Assembly: GCA_965219005.1 (NCBI GenBank)
Contig: CBDCMS010000003.1
Span: 62,001-126,000, forward strand
Direction: 5' to 3'
Source: CAUZIZ01 sp965219005
GTDB taxonomy: Bacteria; Acidobacteriota; UBA6911; RPQK01; JAJDTT01
Length of the DNA: 64,000 nucleotides
Every line of letters starts with the position of its first letter. The first letter of the stretch is position 1. Positions 52,263 to 61,173 of the stretch are shown piece after piece. The notes under the pieces are model-generated. The model saw only the letters and a list, made by a program, of their open reading frames with translations. It did not search any database and was not told the origin of the DNA. Both the position numbers and the translations under genes were made by a program.

Positions 52263-52681
52263 TCTTGCTGGATACGAGCGGTCTTCTGGCCTGGATCGAT
52301 GGCAGCCAGGCGCACCATCGGGCTACCGTAGCGGCCATGTCTGCTGTCGAAGCGCCCTTTATTCTCTCACCCTTCGTCCTGGCTGAACTCGACTACCTGC
52401 TAGCAACCAGGGTCGGCGCCTCGGAACAGAGGGCCTTGCTGGAGGAGGTGGCAAGTGGTGCTTACAGTCTCGTCCACTTCGGAGCCGACGATGTGGGCCT
52501 CTGCCTGTCCGTGATGGACCGCTTTGCCGATCAGGCCATCGGGCTGGCCGATGCCTCCCTCGTAGTTCTGGCGAATCGTTTTCGTACCGGCGAAGTGCTG
52601 ACACTGGACCAACGTCACTTTCGAGTTTTGACCCTAGACGATGGCCAACCCTTCCGGATCCTTCCCTCCGATCATAACTGA
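52259..52681 (+). CDS. PIN-domain toxin (VapC-like)
   Basis: The 140-residue protein has the PIN-domain acidic set: 'ILLDTSGLLAWID' with Asp5, 'SPFVLAELDYLL' with Glu near 43, 'IGLADASLVVLANR' with Asp near 101 and 'VLTLDQRHFRVL' with Asp near 119. These residues bind Mg2+ or Mn2+ for RNA cleavage; in VapC toxins the targets are tRNAs or rRNA. It overlaps the antitoxin by 4 bp. It is followed by a 130-bp gap without features. Confidence 0.88.
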   Translation: MILLDTSGLLAWIDGSQAHHRATVAAMSAVEAPFILSPFVLAELDYLLATRVGASEQRALLEEVASGAYSLVHFGADDVGLCLSVMDRFADQAIGLADASLVVLANRFRTGEVLTLDQRHFRVLTLDDGQPFRILPSDHN

Positions 52682-52811
52682 AGAGGAGATCTCACTTTCT
52701 TCACCCTGTCCTCAGTCTCGAACCCTCTGTGAGATCGTGCGAGTCGGATAGGTTCTTAGTCGGCAACCTTGACAATCCCGGCGACGTTATGAGTCAATCG
52801 GGGCTTAAACC

Positions 52812-54269
52812 ATGAGTTTGAAGGTCCTACTAACCCTGCCCATCCGTGAGGGCAACAACTTTCAAGTCTCCCCTGACCTGGGACTCCTGTATCTGGGAAC
52901 CGCCCTGGAGGCCAGCGGCTTCGAGGTGACCCTGCTGGATTGTCCCAAGGAGCGCTTCAGCTTCCAGGACTTCCGGACCTTCGTCAAGGAAAACGAGTTC
53001 GACGTGGTCGGCCTGCGCTGCTTCAGCAGGGACCATAACTACGTCGATCATCATCTCAACATCGCCAAGGACGTCAATCCCAACATCCTCACCCTGGTGG
53101 GAGGACCTCACCCTTCCGCCCTCCCTGAGTTCGTCCTGGCGGGAATGTCGAATCTGGACTTCGCCTGGAAATCCGAAGCCGAGGAAGGGCTACCCCAGCT
53201 ATTGTCCCTCTTCGGACAGCACGGACTCCAAATGTCCGAAGCCAACCTGAAGGAGATCCCCGGCCTGGTCTGGCGAAGTCGTGAAGAGGATCAGATCGTC
53301 ACCAATCCAGTGAGTCTTGGAAAGGACCTGGATGCCTTCGGCCTACCACGATGGGAGCTGATGAAGCCCGAGACCTATCCCGGTTTCATCTGGGACGAAT
53401 ACTACCCCGTCTACACCACCAGAGGCTGTCCCTATCCCTGCACCTACTGCAATGCTCCCAATCTTTCCGGACGTAAGCTGCGCCATCGCAGTGTCGAGGG
53501 CCTGATCGAAGAGCTGACAATGCTCAAGCAGAGATACCAGACCCGGCGCTTCAGCATCATTGCCGATGAGTTCACGCTGCACCGCAAGTTCACGATCGAG
53601 TTCTGCGAGGCCATGATCGACGCCAACCTGGACCTGAAATTCGACTGCCCCAATGGCGTCCGGATCGATTCACTGGACCCGGATCTTCTGCGGCTCATGG
53701 AGGCCGCCGGCTGCGAATCGCTGGCCGTGGGGATCGAGTCTGGCAGCGAACGCATCCAGGAGATCATCAAGAAGCGCACCACCGTCGCCAAGATCCGCGA
53801 ACGGGCGGAGATGATCGCCGGATGCAGCAGCGTCAAGATCACGGGCTACTTCATGATCGGTTTTCTGGATGAAACTGAAGAGGAGATCCGCGAGACGATC
53901 GAATTCGCCACCAGCCTGCCCTTGGTGCGAGCCAACTTCAACATCGTGATCCCAATTCCTGGTACGGAAATCTTCGATGAGTGTCTGGAAGCGGGGAAGC
54001 TCAGGGTCGAAGAGATCAACTGGGATCAGTACACCAGCGATCAGATCGCCTTCGAGCGGAATCACGTCTCCAGCAAGCAACTGCTGAGACTCCAGCGGCA
54101 GGCCTACCTGCGGTTCTACGGACGGCCTCAGTTGGTGCTTCGACTGACTCGGGACAGTCTCCGCGACCGCGAAGTAATCTGGGCAAGCGCCCGCAAGCTC
54201 AAGATGATCCTGTGGCGGAACAACCCCCGCAATTTCGTCCCCATGTACCTGCGCGAAGCCTTGCCTTAG
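52812..54269 (+). CDS. Cobalamin-binding-domain radical SAM enzyme
   Basis: The 485-residue protein has an N-terminal B12-binding-like fold (about residues 1-150, 'PDLGLLYLGTALEASGFEVT', 'DVVGLRCFSRDHNYV', 'LVGGPHPSALPEF'), then the radical SAM motif 'GCPYPCTYC' with Cys206, Cys210 and Cys213 and the downstream 'GIESGSERIQEIIKKRT'. The cobalamin His motif is weak, so B12 use is uncertain. Enzymes of this layout carry out methylations and ring or carbon-skeleton changes on lipids and natural products. No pathway partner is recognisable, and the neighbours are catabolic. Confidence 0.88.
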   Translation: MSLKVLLTLPIREGNNFQVSPDLGLLYLGTALEASGFEVTLLDCPKERFSFQDFRTFVKENEFDVVGLRCFSRDHNYVDHHLNIAKDVNPNILTLVGGPHPSALPEFVLAGMSNLDFAWKSEAEEGLPQLLSLFGQHGLQMSEANLKEIPGLVWRSREEDQIVTNPVSLGKDLDAFGLPRWELMKPETYPGFIWDEYYPVYTTRGCPYPCTYCNAPNLSGRKLRHRSVEGLIEELTMLKQRYQTRRFSIIADEFTLHRKFTIEFCEAMIDANLDLKFDCPNGVRIDSLDPDLLRLMEAAGCESLAVGIESGSERIQEIIKKRTTVAKIRERAEMIAGCSSVKITGYFMIGFLDETEEEIRETIEFATSLPLVRANFNIVIPIPGTEIFDECLEAGKLRVEEINWDQYTSDQIAFERNHVSSKQLLRLQRQAYLRFYGRPQLVLRLTRDSLRDREVIWASARKLKMILWRNNPRNFVPMYLREALP

Positions 54270-54345
54270 TACCGCTCCCTCACGGTCACGGCTCTGTCAA
54301 TGGCGACTCTCGCATGATTTCCTCGGAAGAAACAGAAAAGGAAAA

Positions 54346-56643
54346 GTGAAGAGTCGCGGCCTTGTTCGCCCATTCGCCCTGTTCTCCATCCTGGTTTCCG
54401 TCCTGGCGGGCTGCTCAAATCAGCGACTCGAAGACCGGATAGATTGGCAGGACTTCCTTGCCCGTCACGACCTGCTGTGGGATCGTCTGCCGACCCAATG
54501 GTACGAGGCCCCCTTTCTCGGCAATGGGATGATGGGGACCATGATCCTCAAGGATTCCAAGAAGGGGCTCCGGCTACAGATCCAGCGCAGCGACGTCCAG
54601 GATCATCGCGGCAACAGCTACGGCTCGACCCCTTACAGCCGGCCGCGACTGCCCATAGGACACTTCACCCTGGAGCCGGTGGGAGAGATCAACGGAGCCA
54701 GCATGCGTCTCGATCTCTGGAACTCCGAGCTTCGGGGCGAGCTGACGACTGACAGCGGTCGGATCGGCTTCCGCGCCGTCGTACACAGCGATGAGATGGC
54801 GATCATCGTCCAGCTGGATCCCAGTCCGGGTGAGGAGGGCTGCCGCTGGCAGTGGCGCCCGGCCAGGGCGGTGAGTCCGCGCCAGGCCTACGGGGGATGG
54901 AGGCTGATGCGTGGCTACCAGCCCAATCCCAACCACCGGATGGACCAGGTCGACGGCGTGCGCATGAGCGTCCAGCCGCTGCTGGCTGGAGGGGAGACGG
55001 CAATCGCCTGGTCTGAGGAGCTCGACGACGACAAACGCACGCTCTACGTAACGGTTGCCCACAGCTACCCGGAAGACACCGCGAAGAAGGAGGCGGCCGC
55101 AACCATCCAACAGGTGACGGCAAGCGGCTTCCAGGACCTCCTCGAGAGCCACCGATCCTGGTGGCATCGATACTACCCGGCCAGCTTCCTCTCCATCCCG
55201 GACACCCGACTCGAGGGCTTCTACTGGATTCAGATGTACAAGCTGGCTTCGGCGACCCGCGGCGACCGGGCACTGATCGACAATCACGGACCCTGGCTGC
55301 AGAAAACCCCCTGGCCGGGAGCTTGGTGGAACCTGAACGTGCAGCTCAGCTACAGTCCCCTCTACACCTCGAACCGCTTGAATCTGGCGGAGTCCCTGGG
55401 TCGCACTCTAGATCGCAATCTCGAGAACCTGATCGACAACGTCGAGCCCGAGTACCGGGAGGATTCCGCCGGAATTGGCCGCGTCACCACCCAGGACTGT
55501 ATCGGTCGAGTCGGAGTCCCGGGCCGTACCGATCTGGGCCAGTTCGACGTACCCGAAGTGGGTCTGCTGACCTGGGCCTGTCACAACTACTGGCTCCAGT
55601 ACCGCTATTCGATGGACGAGGAGCTGCTGCGCAACCGGCTTCTGCCCTTGCTACGCCGCAGCATCAACTACTACCTCCACTTCCTGGAAGAGGATGAGGA
55701 GGGCGAACTTCATCTCCCCTCAACCTACTCGCCGGAATACGGCAATGCTCCCGACAGCAGCTTCGATCTGGCTCTGCTGCGCTGGGGGTGTGCCGCCTTG
55801 ATTGAGGCCTGCCAGAGGCTCGACCTCGAAGACCCTCTGCTGGGGACCTGGCAGCGCACCCTGGGAAAACTGGCAGAGTATCCCGTCGACGACACTGGTC
55901 TCATGATCGGCCGAGGGGTTCCGCTGGAGCGCTCACACCGCCACTACTCTCATCTTCTGGCGGTCTATCCCTTGTATCTCCTCAACTGGGAACAGCCGCA
56001 GAATCGCGATCTGATTGAGAGGTCATTGAATCACTGGCTGAGTCTGGACGAGGCCCATCAGGGCTACTCTTTCACCGGAGCAGCTTCGATTCTGGCTTCC
56101 ATGGGGAAAGGGGATCAGGCCTACCGCTATCTGAATGGCCTGTTGGGCGGGACCCATCCCGAGTACGGCGAGTTCATCAAGCCCAACACGATGTACCAGG
56201 AGGCGGGGCCTGTCATCGAGACACCTCTCTCCGCAGCCAGGTCGTTACAAAACATGCTGTTGCAGAGCTGGGGGGGAAAGATCCGAGTCTTTCCGGCCTT
56301 GCCCAAGGAGTGGGAGGATGTCGTGATTCACAACTTCCGAGCCGAGGGGGCCTTCTTGGTGAGCGCAGTACGAAGAGGAGGACGGACTCGCTTCGTACGG
56401 ATCTTGAGTCTGGCCGGCGAGCCTTGTCGATTAAAGGTCGATTTCGGCGCCCCCGTGCGGACGATCAGCACTCACGACATCCCGATCAAGACAGCAGACG
56501 ATACAGAGTGGGCGCTCGAGCTCGAGAAAGGAGGAGAGATCATCCTCTACGCAGGTGATGAAGCACCCGATCTGACGATCGCACCACTCGCTCCAAACCA
56601 GGACCAACGCAATTACTATGGTCTACACGAGCAGATTCGATAG
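54346..56643 (+). CDS. GH95-like glycoside hydrolase, lipoprotein
   Basis: The 765-residue protein starts at a GTG and has a lipobox-like 'VLAGC' (Cys23). The catalytic region follows the GH95 (alpha-L-fucosidase-type) plan: an early 'EAPFLGNGMMGTMI' near residue 53, 'WNLNVQLSYSPLYTSNRLNL' near 330, 'LHLPSTYSPEYGNAPDSSF' near 460 and 'RSHRHYSHLLAVYPLYLLNW' near 525, with the usual end block 'LLQSWGGKIRVFPALPKEW'. The conserved catalytic Asn/Asp/Glu positions appear present. It acts outside the inner membrane. A smaller unknown GH is the alternative, but the overall layout fits. Confidence 0.8.
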   Translation: MKSRGLVRPFALFSILVSVLAGCSNQRLEDRIDWQDFLARHDLLWDRLPTQWYEAPFLGNGMMGTMILKDSKKGLRLQIQRSDVQDHRGNSYGSTPYSRPRLPIGHFTLEPVGEINGASMRLDLWNSELRGELTTDSGRIGFRAVVHSDEMAIIVQLDPSPGEEGCRWQWRPARAVSPRQAYGGWRLMRGYQPNPNHRMDQVDGVRMSVQPLLAGGETAIAWSEELDDDKRTLYVTVAHSYPEDTAKKEAAATIQQVTASGFQDLLESHRSWWHRYYPASFLSIPDTRLEGFYWIQMYKLASATRGDRALIDNHGPWLQKTPWPGAWWNLNVQLSYSPLYTSNRLNLAESLGRTLDRNLENLIDNVEPEYREDSAGIGRVTTQDCIGRVGVPGRTDLGQFDVPEVGLLTWACHNYWLQYRYSMDEELLRNRLLPLLRRSINYYLHFLEEDEEGELHLPSTYSPEYGNAPDSSFDLALLRWGCAALIEACQRLDLEDPLLGTWQRTLGKLAEYPVDDTGLMIGRGVPLERSHRHYSHLLAVYPLYLLNWEQPQNRDLIERSLNHWLSLDEAHQGYSFTGAASILASMGKGDQAYRYLNGLLGGTHPEYGEFIKPNTMYQEAGPVIETPLSAARSLQNMLLQSWGGKIRVFPALPKEWEDVVIHNFRAEGAFLVSAVRRGGRTRFVRILSLAGEPCRLKVDFGAPVRTISTHDIPIKTADDTEWALELEKGGEIILYAGDEAPDLTIAPLAPNQDQRNYYGLHEQIR

Positions 56644-56736
56644 GGGTGCTGATGAGCCAGGCCTTCTGAGATTCGGGGTAAATCCACACTTGTTGACTCC
56701 GCAAACCCTCTGACCTTAAGCTGAAAGCCACTCCAA

Positions 56737-56822
56737 GCCCGGGTGGCGAAATTGGCAGACGCACAGGACTTAAAATCCTGAGAGCCGTAAGGCTCGTGTG
56801 GGTTCGAGTCCCACCCCGGGTA
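56737..56822 (+). tRNA. tRNA-Leu(TAA)
   Basis: The 86-nt sequence folds with acceptor 'gcccggg'/'cccgggt' (one G-U), a long class II variable arm ('gagccgtaaggctc'), anticodon stem 'cagga/tcctg' with the loop 'cttaaaa' (anticodon TAA) and T-arm 'gtggg-ttcgagt-cccac'. The CCA end is not encoded. Its 3' 60 bases take part in the attachment repeat described separately. Confidence 0.95.
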
Positions 56823-56841
56823 CTTTATTTTCAAGGGTTTA
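56763..56841 (+). repeat. Attachment-site repeat, tRNA-Leu side (attL-like)
   Basis: The 79-bp sequence from the anticodon arm of tRNA-Leu through 19 bp past the gene is repeated at 61095-61173 with 76 identities. This size and position, over the 3' part of a tRNA gene, are those of integrase core and identity segments. The tRNA gene here is complete. Confidence 0.85.
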
Positions 56842-56872
56842 GGGTCATGAGCTGTGTTCTCGATCCAAAGTG

Positions 56873-57901
56873 CTAAGGCCCTGTCGTCCAGTTTGCGTCC
56901 ACCGACGCCGTGCTTTCCCAGGCTTGTGCCTCCCTCTTTTGTGCTTCGAGGACTACCTGTGTCCCATGGGATTGGACGTAGTGCACATATCGCATGGTGG
57001 TCTGAATACTGGAGTGGCCCAGGAGCTCCTTGACCGTGTTCACATCGACGCCGCTCATTAGCCACTGAGTGGCCCGGAAATGACGGAGATCGTGAAAGCT
57101 GACCCATTCGAGACCGGCCTTTTCCCTTGCTCTTTCGAAAGGTCCTCGTGGACCCTTCCAAGGCTCGTGTCTCGCCGGATCGACGAATACATAGGGGATA
57201 TCGATGAAGCGGATCAGCTTGCTCAACCAATCAAGTGCCAGGTCCGAGAGCGGAACCGATCGCACCTTGCCGCTTTTCGCCTTCCCGATAGCGAGCATTC
57301 GGTCATGAATGTCTGCCCATTTCAATCTCAATCCTTCCGATTTCCTCATCCCGGTCTCGCCAAGAATCACCGTATAGACTCCAACGACGAAATCCTCTCT
57401 CGAAACCGCAAGAATCAGATCTCGGTACTCCTGGTAGGTCATGATCCTCAGCGCTTCCTGAACCTCCGGGAGCATCCGATAAGGGCGAAGTGGATGGGCG
57501 CCTAGATACTCCCCTCTTGCCCATCTGGATGCCGCTACATTGTGGCCCGCGCAGGTGGCGAGGCAGAGCGAGCAGGAGGCGCCGGAGGTCACAAAGGCGT
57601 CCTCGGCTCCGCTGAGTTCGGCAAGGCGCGCGCCGACTTTTTCCTGCAGTTCGTGGAGCATGACGAAGTTCGTCGAGGCATCCTCCATCGCTGCCTTGAC
57701 TTCCGGAGGCATCAAGGTCCCGCCACGCGTCGTCAGCGTTCCTACGGCATTGATGAAGGTGCGCACACCTAAGCGTTGATACACACTGGCCGTCTTGAGA
57801 TTCCGCGGCGGCGCTGCTGCTGCAGCGCTCGACGCAGCCGCCGGAAGCAGCCACGTGTTCTGGAAAAAGTTCCTACGAGAAAGGTTCTTCAAGAACTTCA
57901 T
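56873..57901 (-). CDS. Chimera of a SelA-like PLP-enzyme N-terminus and a tyrosine recombinase
   Basis: The first ~120 residues begin with a Tat signal ('SRRNFFQNTWLLPAAASSAA') and continue with SelA-like wording ('YQRLGVRTFINAVGTLTTRG', 'PPEVKAAMEDASTNFVMLHE', 'LSGAEDAFVTSGASCSLCLA'). Around residue 120-140 the sequence becomes a phage-type integrase ('YRMLPEVQEALRIMTYQEYR') with the catalytic set Arg ('GETGMRKSEGLRLKW'), Lys ('KAKSGKVRSVPLS'), His-x-x-Arg ('FHDLRHFRATQWL'), His ('LLGHSSIQTT') and Tyr ('MRYVHYVQS'). The recombinase lacks its arm-binding domain. The product would be Tat-exported, so recombinase activity is unlikely. Confidence 0.85.
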   Translation of the reverse strand: MKFLKNLSRRNFFQNTWLLPAAASSAAAAAPPRNLKTASVYQRLGVRTFINAVGTLTTRGGTLMPPEVKAAMEDASTNFVMLHELQEKVGARLAELSGAEDAFVTSGASCSLCLATCAGHNVAASRWARGEYLGAHPLRPYRMLPEVQEALRIMTYQEYRDLILAVSREDFVVGVYTVILGETGMRKSEGLRLKWADIHDRMLAIGKAKSGKVRSVPLSDLALDWLSKLIRFIDIPYVFVDPARHEPWKGPRGPFERAREKAGLEWVSFHDLRHFRATQWLMSGVDVNTVKELLGHSSIQTTMRYVHYVQSHGTQVVLEAQKREAQAWESTASVDANWTTGP

Positions 57902-57996
57902 TACTTTAGTTCCTAGATAGATCTGGCATCGTGTTGTCGTAAACAACAGCCCCCGAAGGGGGCGCTGGAAAACAGCCCACTATTTGACCTGTCTCT

Positions 57997-59226
57997 CTAC
58001 GCCTTCTTCGCCGCGTCCAGCAGAATCTCCCGCATCCGCAACCCCACAATCCGCTCTTCGCCTGCGAACAGGTTGTACGATGCCAACTTGAGACCCTCAG
58101 CCGAGTTGTTGAGATCGATCCGCGGCTCACCTTGCTGCAGCATCTTCTTACACTCCGCGTATGTCAGTCCCAGTTTCGCCTGGTCCCACTTCACACGCAG
58201 ATACGGAATCGGGTGTCCGCCGGGTCCCGGGACGTAGACTTCCGTGTTAATCGTCGGGACATCGCTCACTATCTTGGCAATGCGCTCCGTGAACCCGCGC
58301 CAGGCTTTCTGGTCCGCATCGTGGTCGCGGCGATAGTAGATCTCGACCGCTTTGAGCAGCCCCATGATCTCTTCCTTGCCGACCTTCATGCCGCGGCCGA
58401 TGGTGTCGCTGTGCGGGTTGTTGTTCTTGTGCGCCGACTCGATCAAATCCCTGCGGCCGAGCAATAGGCCTGAGGCTTGTGGCCCGCGCAGCCCCTTGCC
58501 ACCGCTGAATCCCACCAAGTCAAACCCCTCACCCACAATCGCCGACAGGTTTTCCACCGGGGGCAGTTCCGCCGCCGCGTCGTTGAACACCGGAATGTTG
58601 TGACGCTTGCCGGCAGCGATGAAGTGGTTACGGTTGATGCTCGATCTGTGCTCGAAGATGTGCACGAAGAAAAGCATGGCCGTTTTCTCATTGATAGCTG
58701 CTTCCAACTCATCGGGTGTTTCGACTTCAATGATCTTCGCGCCGACAGCCCGACAGGCATGGTCGAAGCCCATACGGTGCGACTTGACCATGATGACCTC
58801 GTTCTTCATGCCGGTCGTGTCGGGAATGCGCCGAACCTTCTCGCGGTCGCCCTCGGTCATGCAGGCGGCGGTGGCCAACGTGATCGCACTGGCGGCGCCA
58901 CAGCTCACCATGGCCGCATCCACGCCCAACATCTTCGCGATACGCGCACCGACGGCACGCTGTAGGTCGATGAGAGGTACGAAGTAGCGCGAGGCTTCCG
59001 CCATCGCGTCCCGCACTTCGTCAGGAATGACCGAGCCGGTCAGCGTGGTATAGGTGCCCGCCGCGTTGATGAGTGGTCGTACGCCCAAGGCGCGATAGCT
59101 CTCCCCGTGACGGCTCGACAGGTACGAGGCGTATAGGTTGCTGGGTCTCAGCGAGCCTACGGCCGAAGCAATGCCGGCGGACAGCAAGAATCTTCTGCGA
59201 TCCCAACCACTACGAAACGTTGTCAT
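57997..59226 (-). CDS. Tat-exported SelA-like PLP enzyme
   Basis: The 409-residue protein starts at 59226, where a 'ggggggaa' ribosome-binding site precedes the ATG. A Tat signal ('WDRRRFLLSAGIASAVGSLR') is followed by a fold-type I enzyme with the SelA-family wording 'YRALGVRPLINAAGTYTTLT', 'GADAAMVSCGAASAI'-like sequence and the PLP loop 'LVGFSGGKGLRGPQASGLLL' (Schiff-base Lys in 'GGKGLRG'). Proteins of this type include D-glucosaminate-6-phosphate ammonia-lyases and unknown lyases. The export signal and absence of the tRNA-binding N-terminal domain make a role as selenocysteine synthase very unlikely. Confidence 0.82.
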   Translation of the reverse strand: MTTFRSGWDRRRFLLSAGIASAVGSLRPSNLYASYLSSRHGESYRALGVRPLINAAGTYTTLTGSVIPDEVRDAMAEASRYFVPLIDLQRAVGARIAKMLGVDAAMVSCGAASAITLATAACMTEGDREKVRRIPDTTGMKNEVIMVKSHRMGFDHACRAVGAKIIEVETPDELEAAINEKTAMLFFVHIFEHRSSINRNHFIAAGKRHNIPVFNDAAAELPPVENLSAIVGEGFDLVGFSGGKGLRGPQASGLLLGRRDLIESAHKNNNPHSDTIGRGMKVGKEEIMGLLKAVEIYYRRDHDADQKAWRGFTERIAKIVSDVPTINTEVYVPGPGGHPIPYLRVKWDQAKLGLTYAECKKMLQQGEPRIDLNNSAEGLKLASYNLFAGEERIVGLRMREILLDAAKKA

Positions 59227-59538
59227 GATTCCCCCCATTTCTGCACCGGTACGGTCCACAGTAGTCAGGTCCGGGAGCAGAACTCCGGTGCCAGCGGTAT
59301 TGTAGCATCGGCGTGAAACCGCCCTCTATCAGCAGTCAGTCCAATGCCGTTTCAGCTGCGATGCCCAGTTCTGGACGATCTGGATGCGGCCCGGCTGTCG
59401 GCCCGGCTGCAGGGTGCGCCCCTCTTTCCGCCGCTCCTCGATGTTGCGCCTTTTGCAGGGCACAAAGCTGCCATCCGCCTCCAGTAGGCTTGCGGTCGTG
59501 ATCGACGAAGTCGATGTTCAAGGGATAGTGGAAGACCC

Positions 59539-60433
59539 CTACAGATAACGTCTGGGGCACTTGGCAACCATCGTGTACTTCGGGTCGACCATGTTGCCCA
59601 GTCGCATCCGTCCCACCTGGCTGAGAAAGTGGTAGGCCTTCATGCGATCGAATCCGTAGTCGGAAACCATCCAGTCGATCAACTCCACCCACGCGATCCG
59701 CGCCGCGGCGTCCAGAGGACGAGCGCTGCCGGCCACCATGATGAACTCGTCACTGACGATTCGTGGCCAGTTGATGCGATAGTCCTTCTTCAAGTCGAAG
59801 GTCACGGTCACCCGCGCCGGGATCTCCAGGGCGACGCCCGTCAACGTGTGCATCCCCGGTGAAGAAGTGTGCCCCTGCTACCAGGACTGGAAACCATACT
59901 TCGTTCTCCGGACGAGTCTCGACACAATCCATGTTGCCGCCGTAGTAGTCGGGCGTGAGCGCATTGACTGCCTCAATCTTGGGCGCGACACCCATCGTCC
60001 CCATGAAGGGCTCGTAGTCGATTACCCGCTGTTCGTCAAAGCGGATCCCATCTTCCTCAATCGGCAGGAAAAGCCACTGCTCTTCCAGGTGCGGCTGAAG
60101 CGTTGGGTCCAGCGTGGTGGAGGTCAGACCGCCAAAGTACGGCACCGTGCCCGTGACTGCATGGTCCCGTGTAGGTGTGATCTCATGGATCTTCACCACC
60201 AACGTATCATCCGGCTCAGCGCCTGAGATTACGATGGGGCCAGTCTGGGGATTCAGAAACGGGTAGGTACAAACGTCTGCGAACTGCTTTACCTGCGGCG
60301 TCATCTTGTTCTCGAAGGCGTCGACCGTGTGGATGACAACCGTCTCCCCTGGCTCGACCGTTGCGATCGGTGGGTGAAATGGCGAATAGGTATAGCAGTA
60401 GGGCCGGGTCTGATGGATCTCCCGGACGCTCAT
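59539..60433 (-). pseudogene. Acetamidase/formamidase-like gene with a small frameshifting deletion
   Basis: From 60433 the frame gives family wording 'REIHQTRPYCYTYSPFHPPI', 'VEPGETVVIHTVDAFENKMT', 'PFLNPQTGPIVISGAEPDDT' and 'GGNMDCVETRPENEVWFPVL', reaching 'GAHFFTGDAH'. The proper continuation, 'LTGVALEIPARVTVTFDLKK' and 'SQVGRMRLGNMVDPKYTMVA', lies in another frame starting near 59853. About seven residues ('..VQGDGE..') that normally stand between them are missing, so a deletion of about 20 bp broke the gene. The enzyme would have released ammonia from short-chain amides. Confidence 0.8.
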
Positions 60434-60660
60434 GTCCCCTCCTCGGTCAACCAGGACATTCAGGGTTCAATTCACCGATTATTCATCAACATTCTTCGCC
60501 GAGCAAACGACGCTATCCACCGTGGCTTTGACCCTGGCGATCCTCGCTCCCAGAATCAGCGCACGGATTCACAAATACGCCATGCCCGTGAGATTCCTCT
60601 TCCAGGGGCCAAAGACCTAGTATTGCCAGATAGGCTCCCCCTGTAGCCTGGAGGCCCGCC

Positions 60661-60963
60661 TTGGTAGGCCAGACCCTCAGCCACTACCAGGAGAGTGGAG
60701 AGCTTTTCTACCGGAGCGGGGACAAGATGATGGTGGCTACCATCGAGACGAGACCGACCCTCCAGGTGGGAACGCCCCGGGTACTTCTTGAAGGGGCCTA
60801 CGCCAGTGGCTTCCTCTCAATTAGCCCCGCTAGTTATGACGTGACGCCGGACGGACAGAGGTTCGTGATGGTGAAGCGAGGAGAGGAGTCACTCCCCACC
60901 CAGATCAACGTAGTCCTCAACTGGGCTGAGGAACTCAAACAGAAAGTGCCCACCGATAACTGA
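60661..60963 (+). pseudogene. Internally deleted Ser/Thr kinase-WD40 gene (mini-protein of 100 residues)
   Basis: The first nine residues ('VGQTLSHYQ') are the beginning of membrane receptor kinases ('.GQTL.HY.I...LG.GGMG'), but the next residues ('ESGELFYRSGDKMMVATIET') belong to the last propeller blades, and the end ('TQINVVLNWAEELKQKVPT') is the same as the end of the full-length kinase at 61555-64000. The whole kinase domain and most of the propeller have been removed in frame. The TTG start is weak. Expression is doubtful. Confidence 0.65.
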
Positions 60964-61094
60964 GACGAGCACGCCTGTATGTCGTCCAGTCAGAAAGCTA
61001 TAGGATATCGTCAGAAATCACTCGATCGATACGGCGAAAACCCAGAAACGAAAGACGTTTTCGTTAGATTTCGTTAGATTTCACGCTCCCCCGG

Positions 61095-61173
61095 ACAGGA
61101 CTTAAAATCCTGAGAGCCATAAGGCTCGTGTGGGTTCGAGTCCCACCCCGGGTACTTTCTTTCCAAGGGTTTA
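61095..61173 (+). repeat. Attachment-site repeat, distal side (attR-like)
   Basis: The segment repeats the 3' part of tRNA-Leu (from the anticodon arm onward) and 19 bp downstream, with three substitutions against 56763-56841. It has no 5' half, so it is not a functional tRNA gene. It follows a short direct repeat 'tttcgttagat' (two copies near 61060-61081). Confidence 0.85.

Larger units (their letters stand above)
56763..61173. mobile_element. Decayed integrative element in tRNA-Leu
   Basis: The 4.4-kb segment is bounded by the two 79-bp direct repeats and contains a tyrosine-recombinase catalytic domain next to the tRNA gene, as in genomic islands. Its cargo is metabolic: a Tat-exported SelA-like enzyme and an acetamidase/formamidase, both on the minus strand, plus a kinase remnant. 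The integrase has lost its own N-terminus, the acetamidase is frameshifted and the kinase remnant is internally deleted. The element is therefore likely to be immobile. Confidence 0.8.

Noticed and set aside
57997..59226. SelA-like protein as the selenocysteine synthase serving the candidate selenoprotein
   Set aside because: It carries a Tat export signal and lacks the N-terminal tRNA-binding domain of true SelA, so it cannot act on Sec-tRNA in the cytoplasm.
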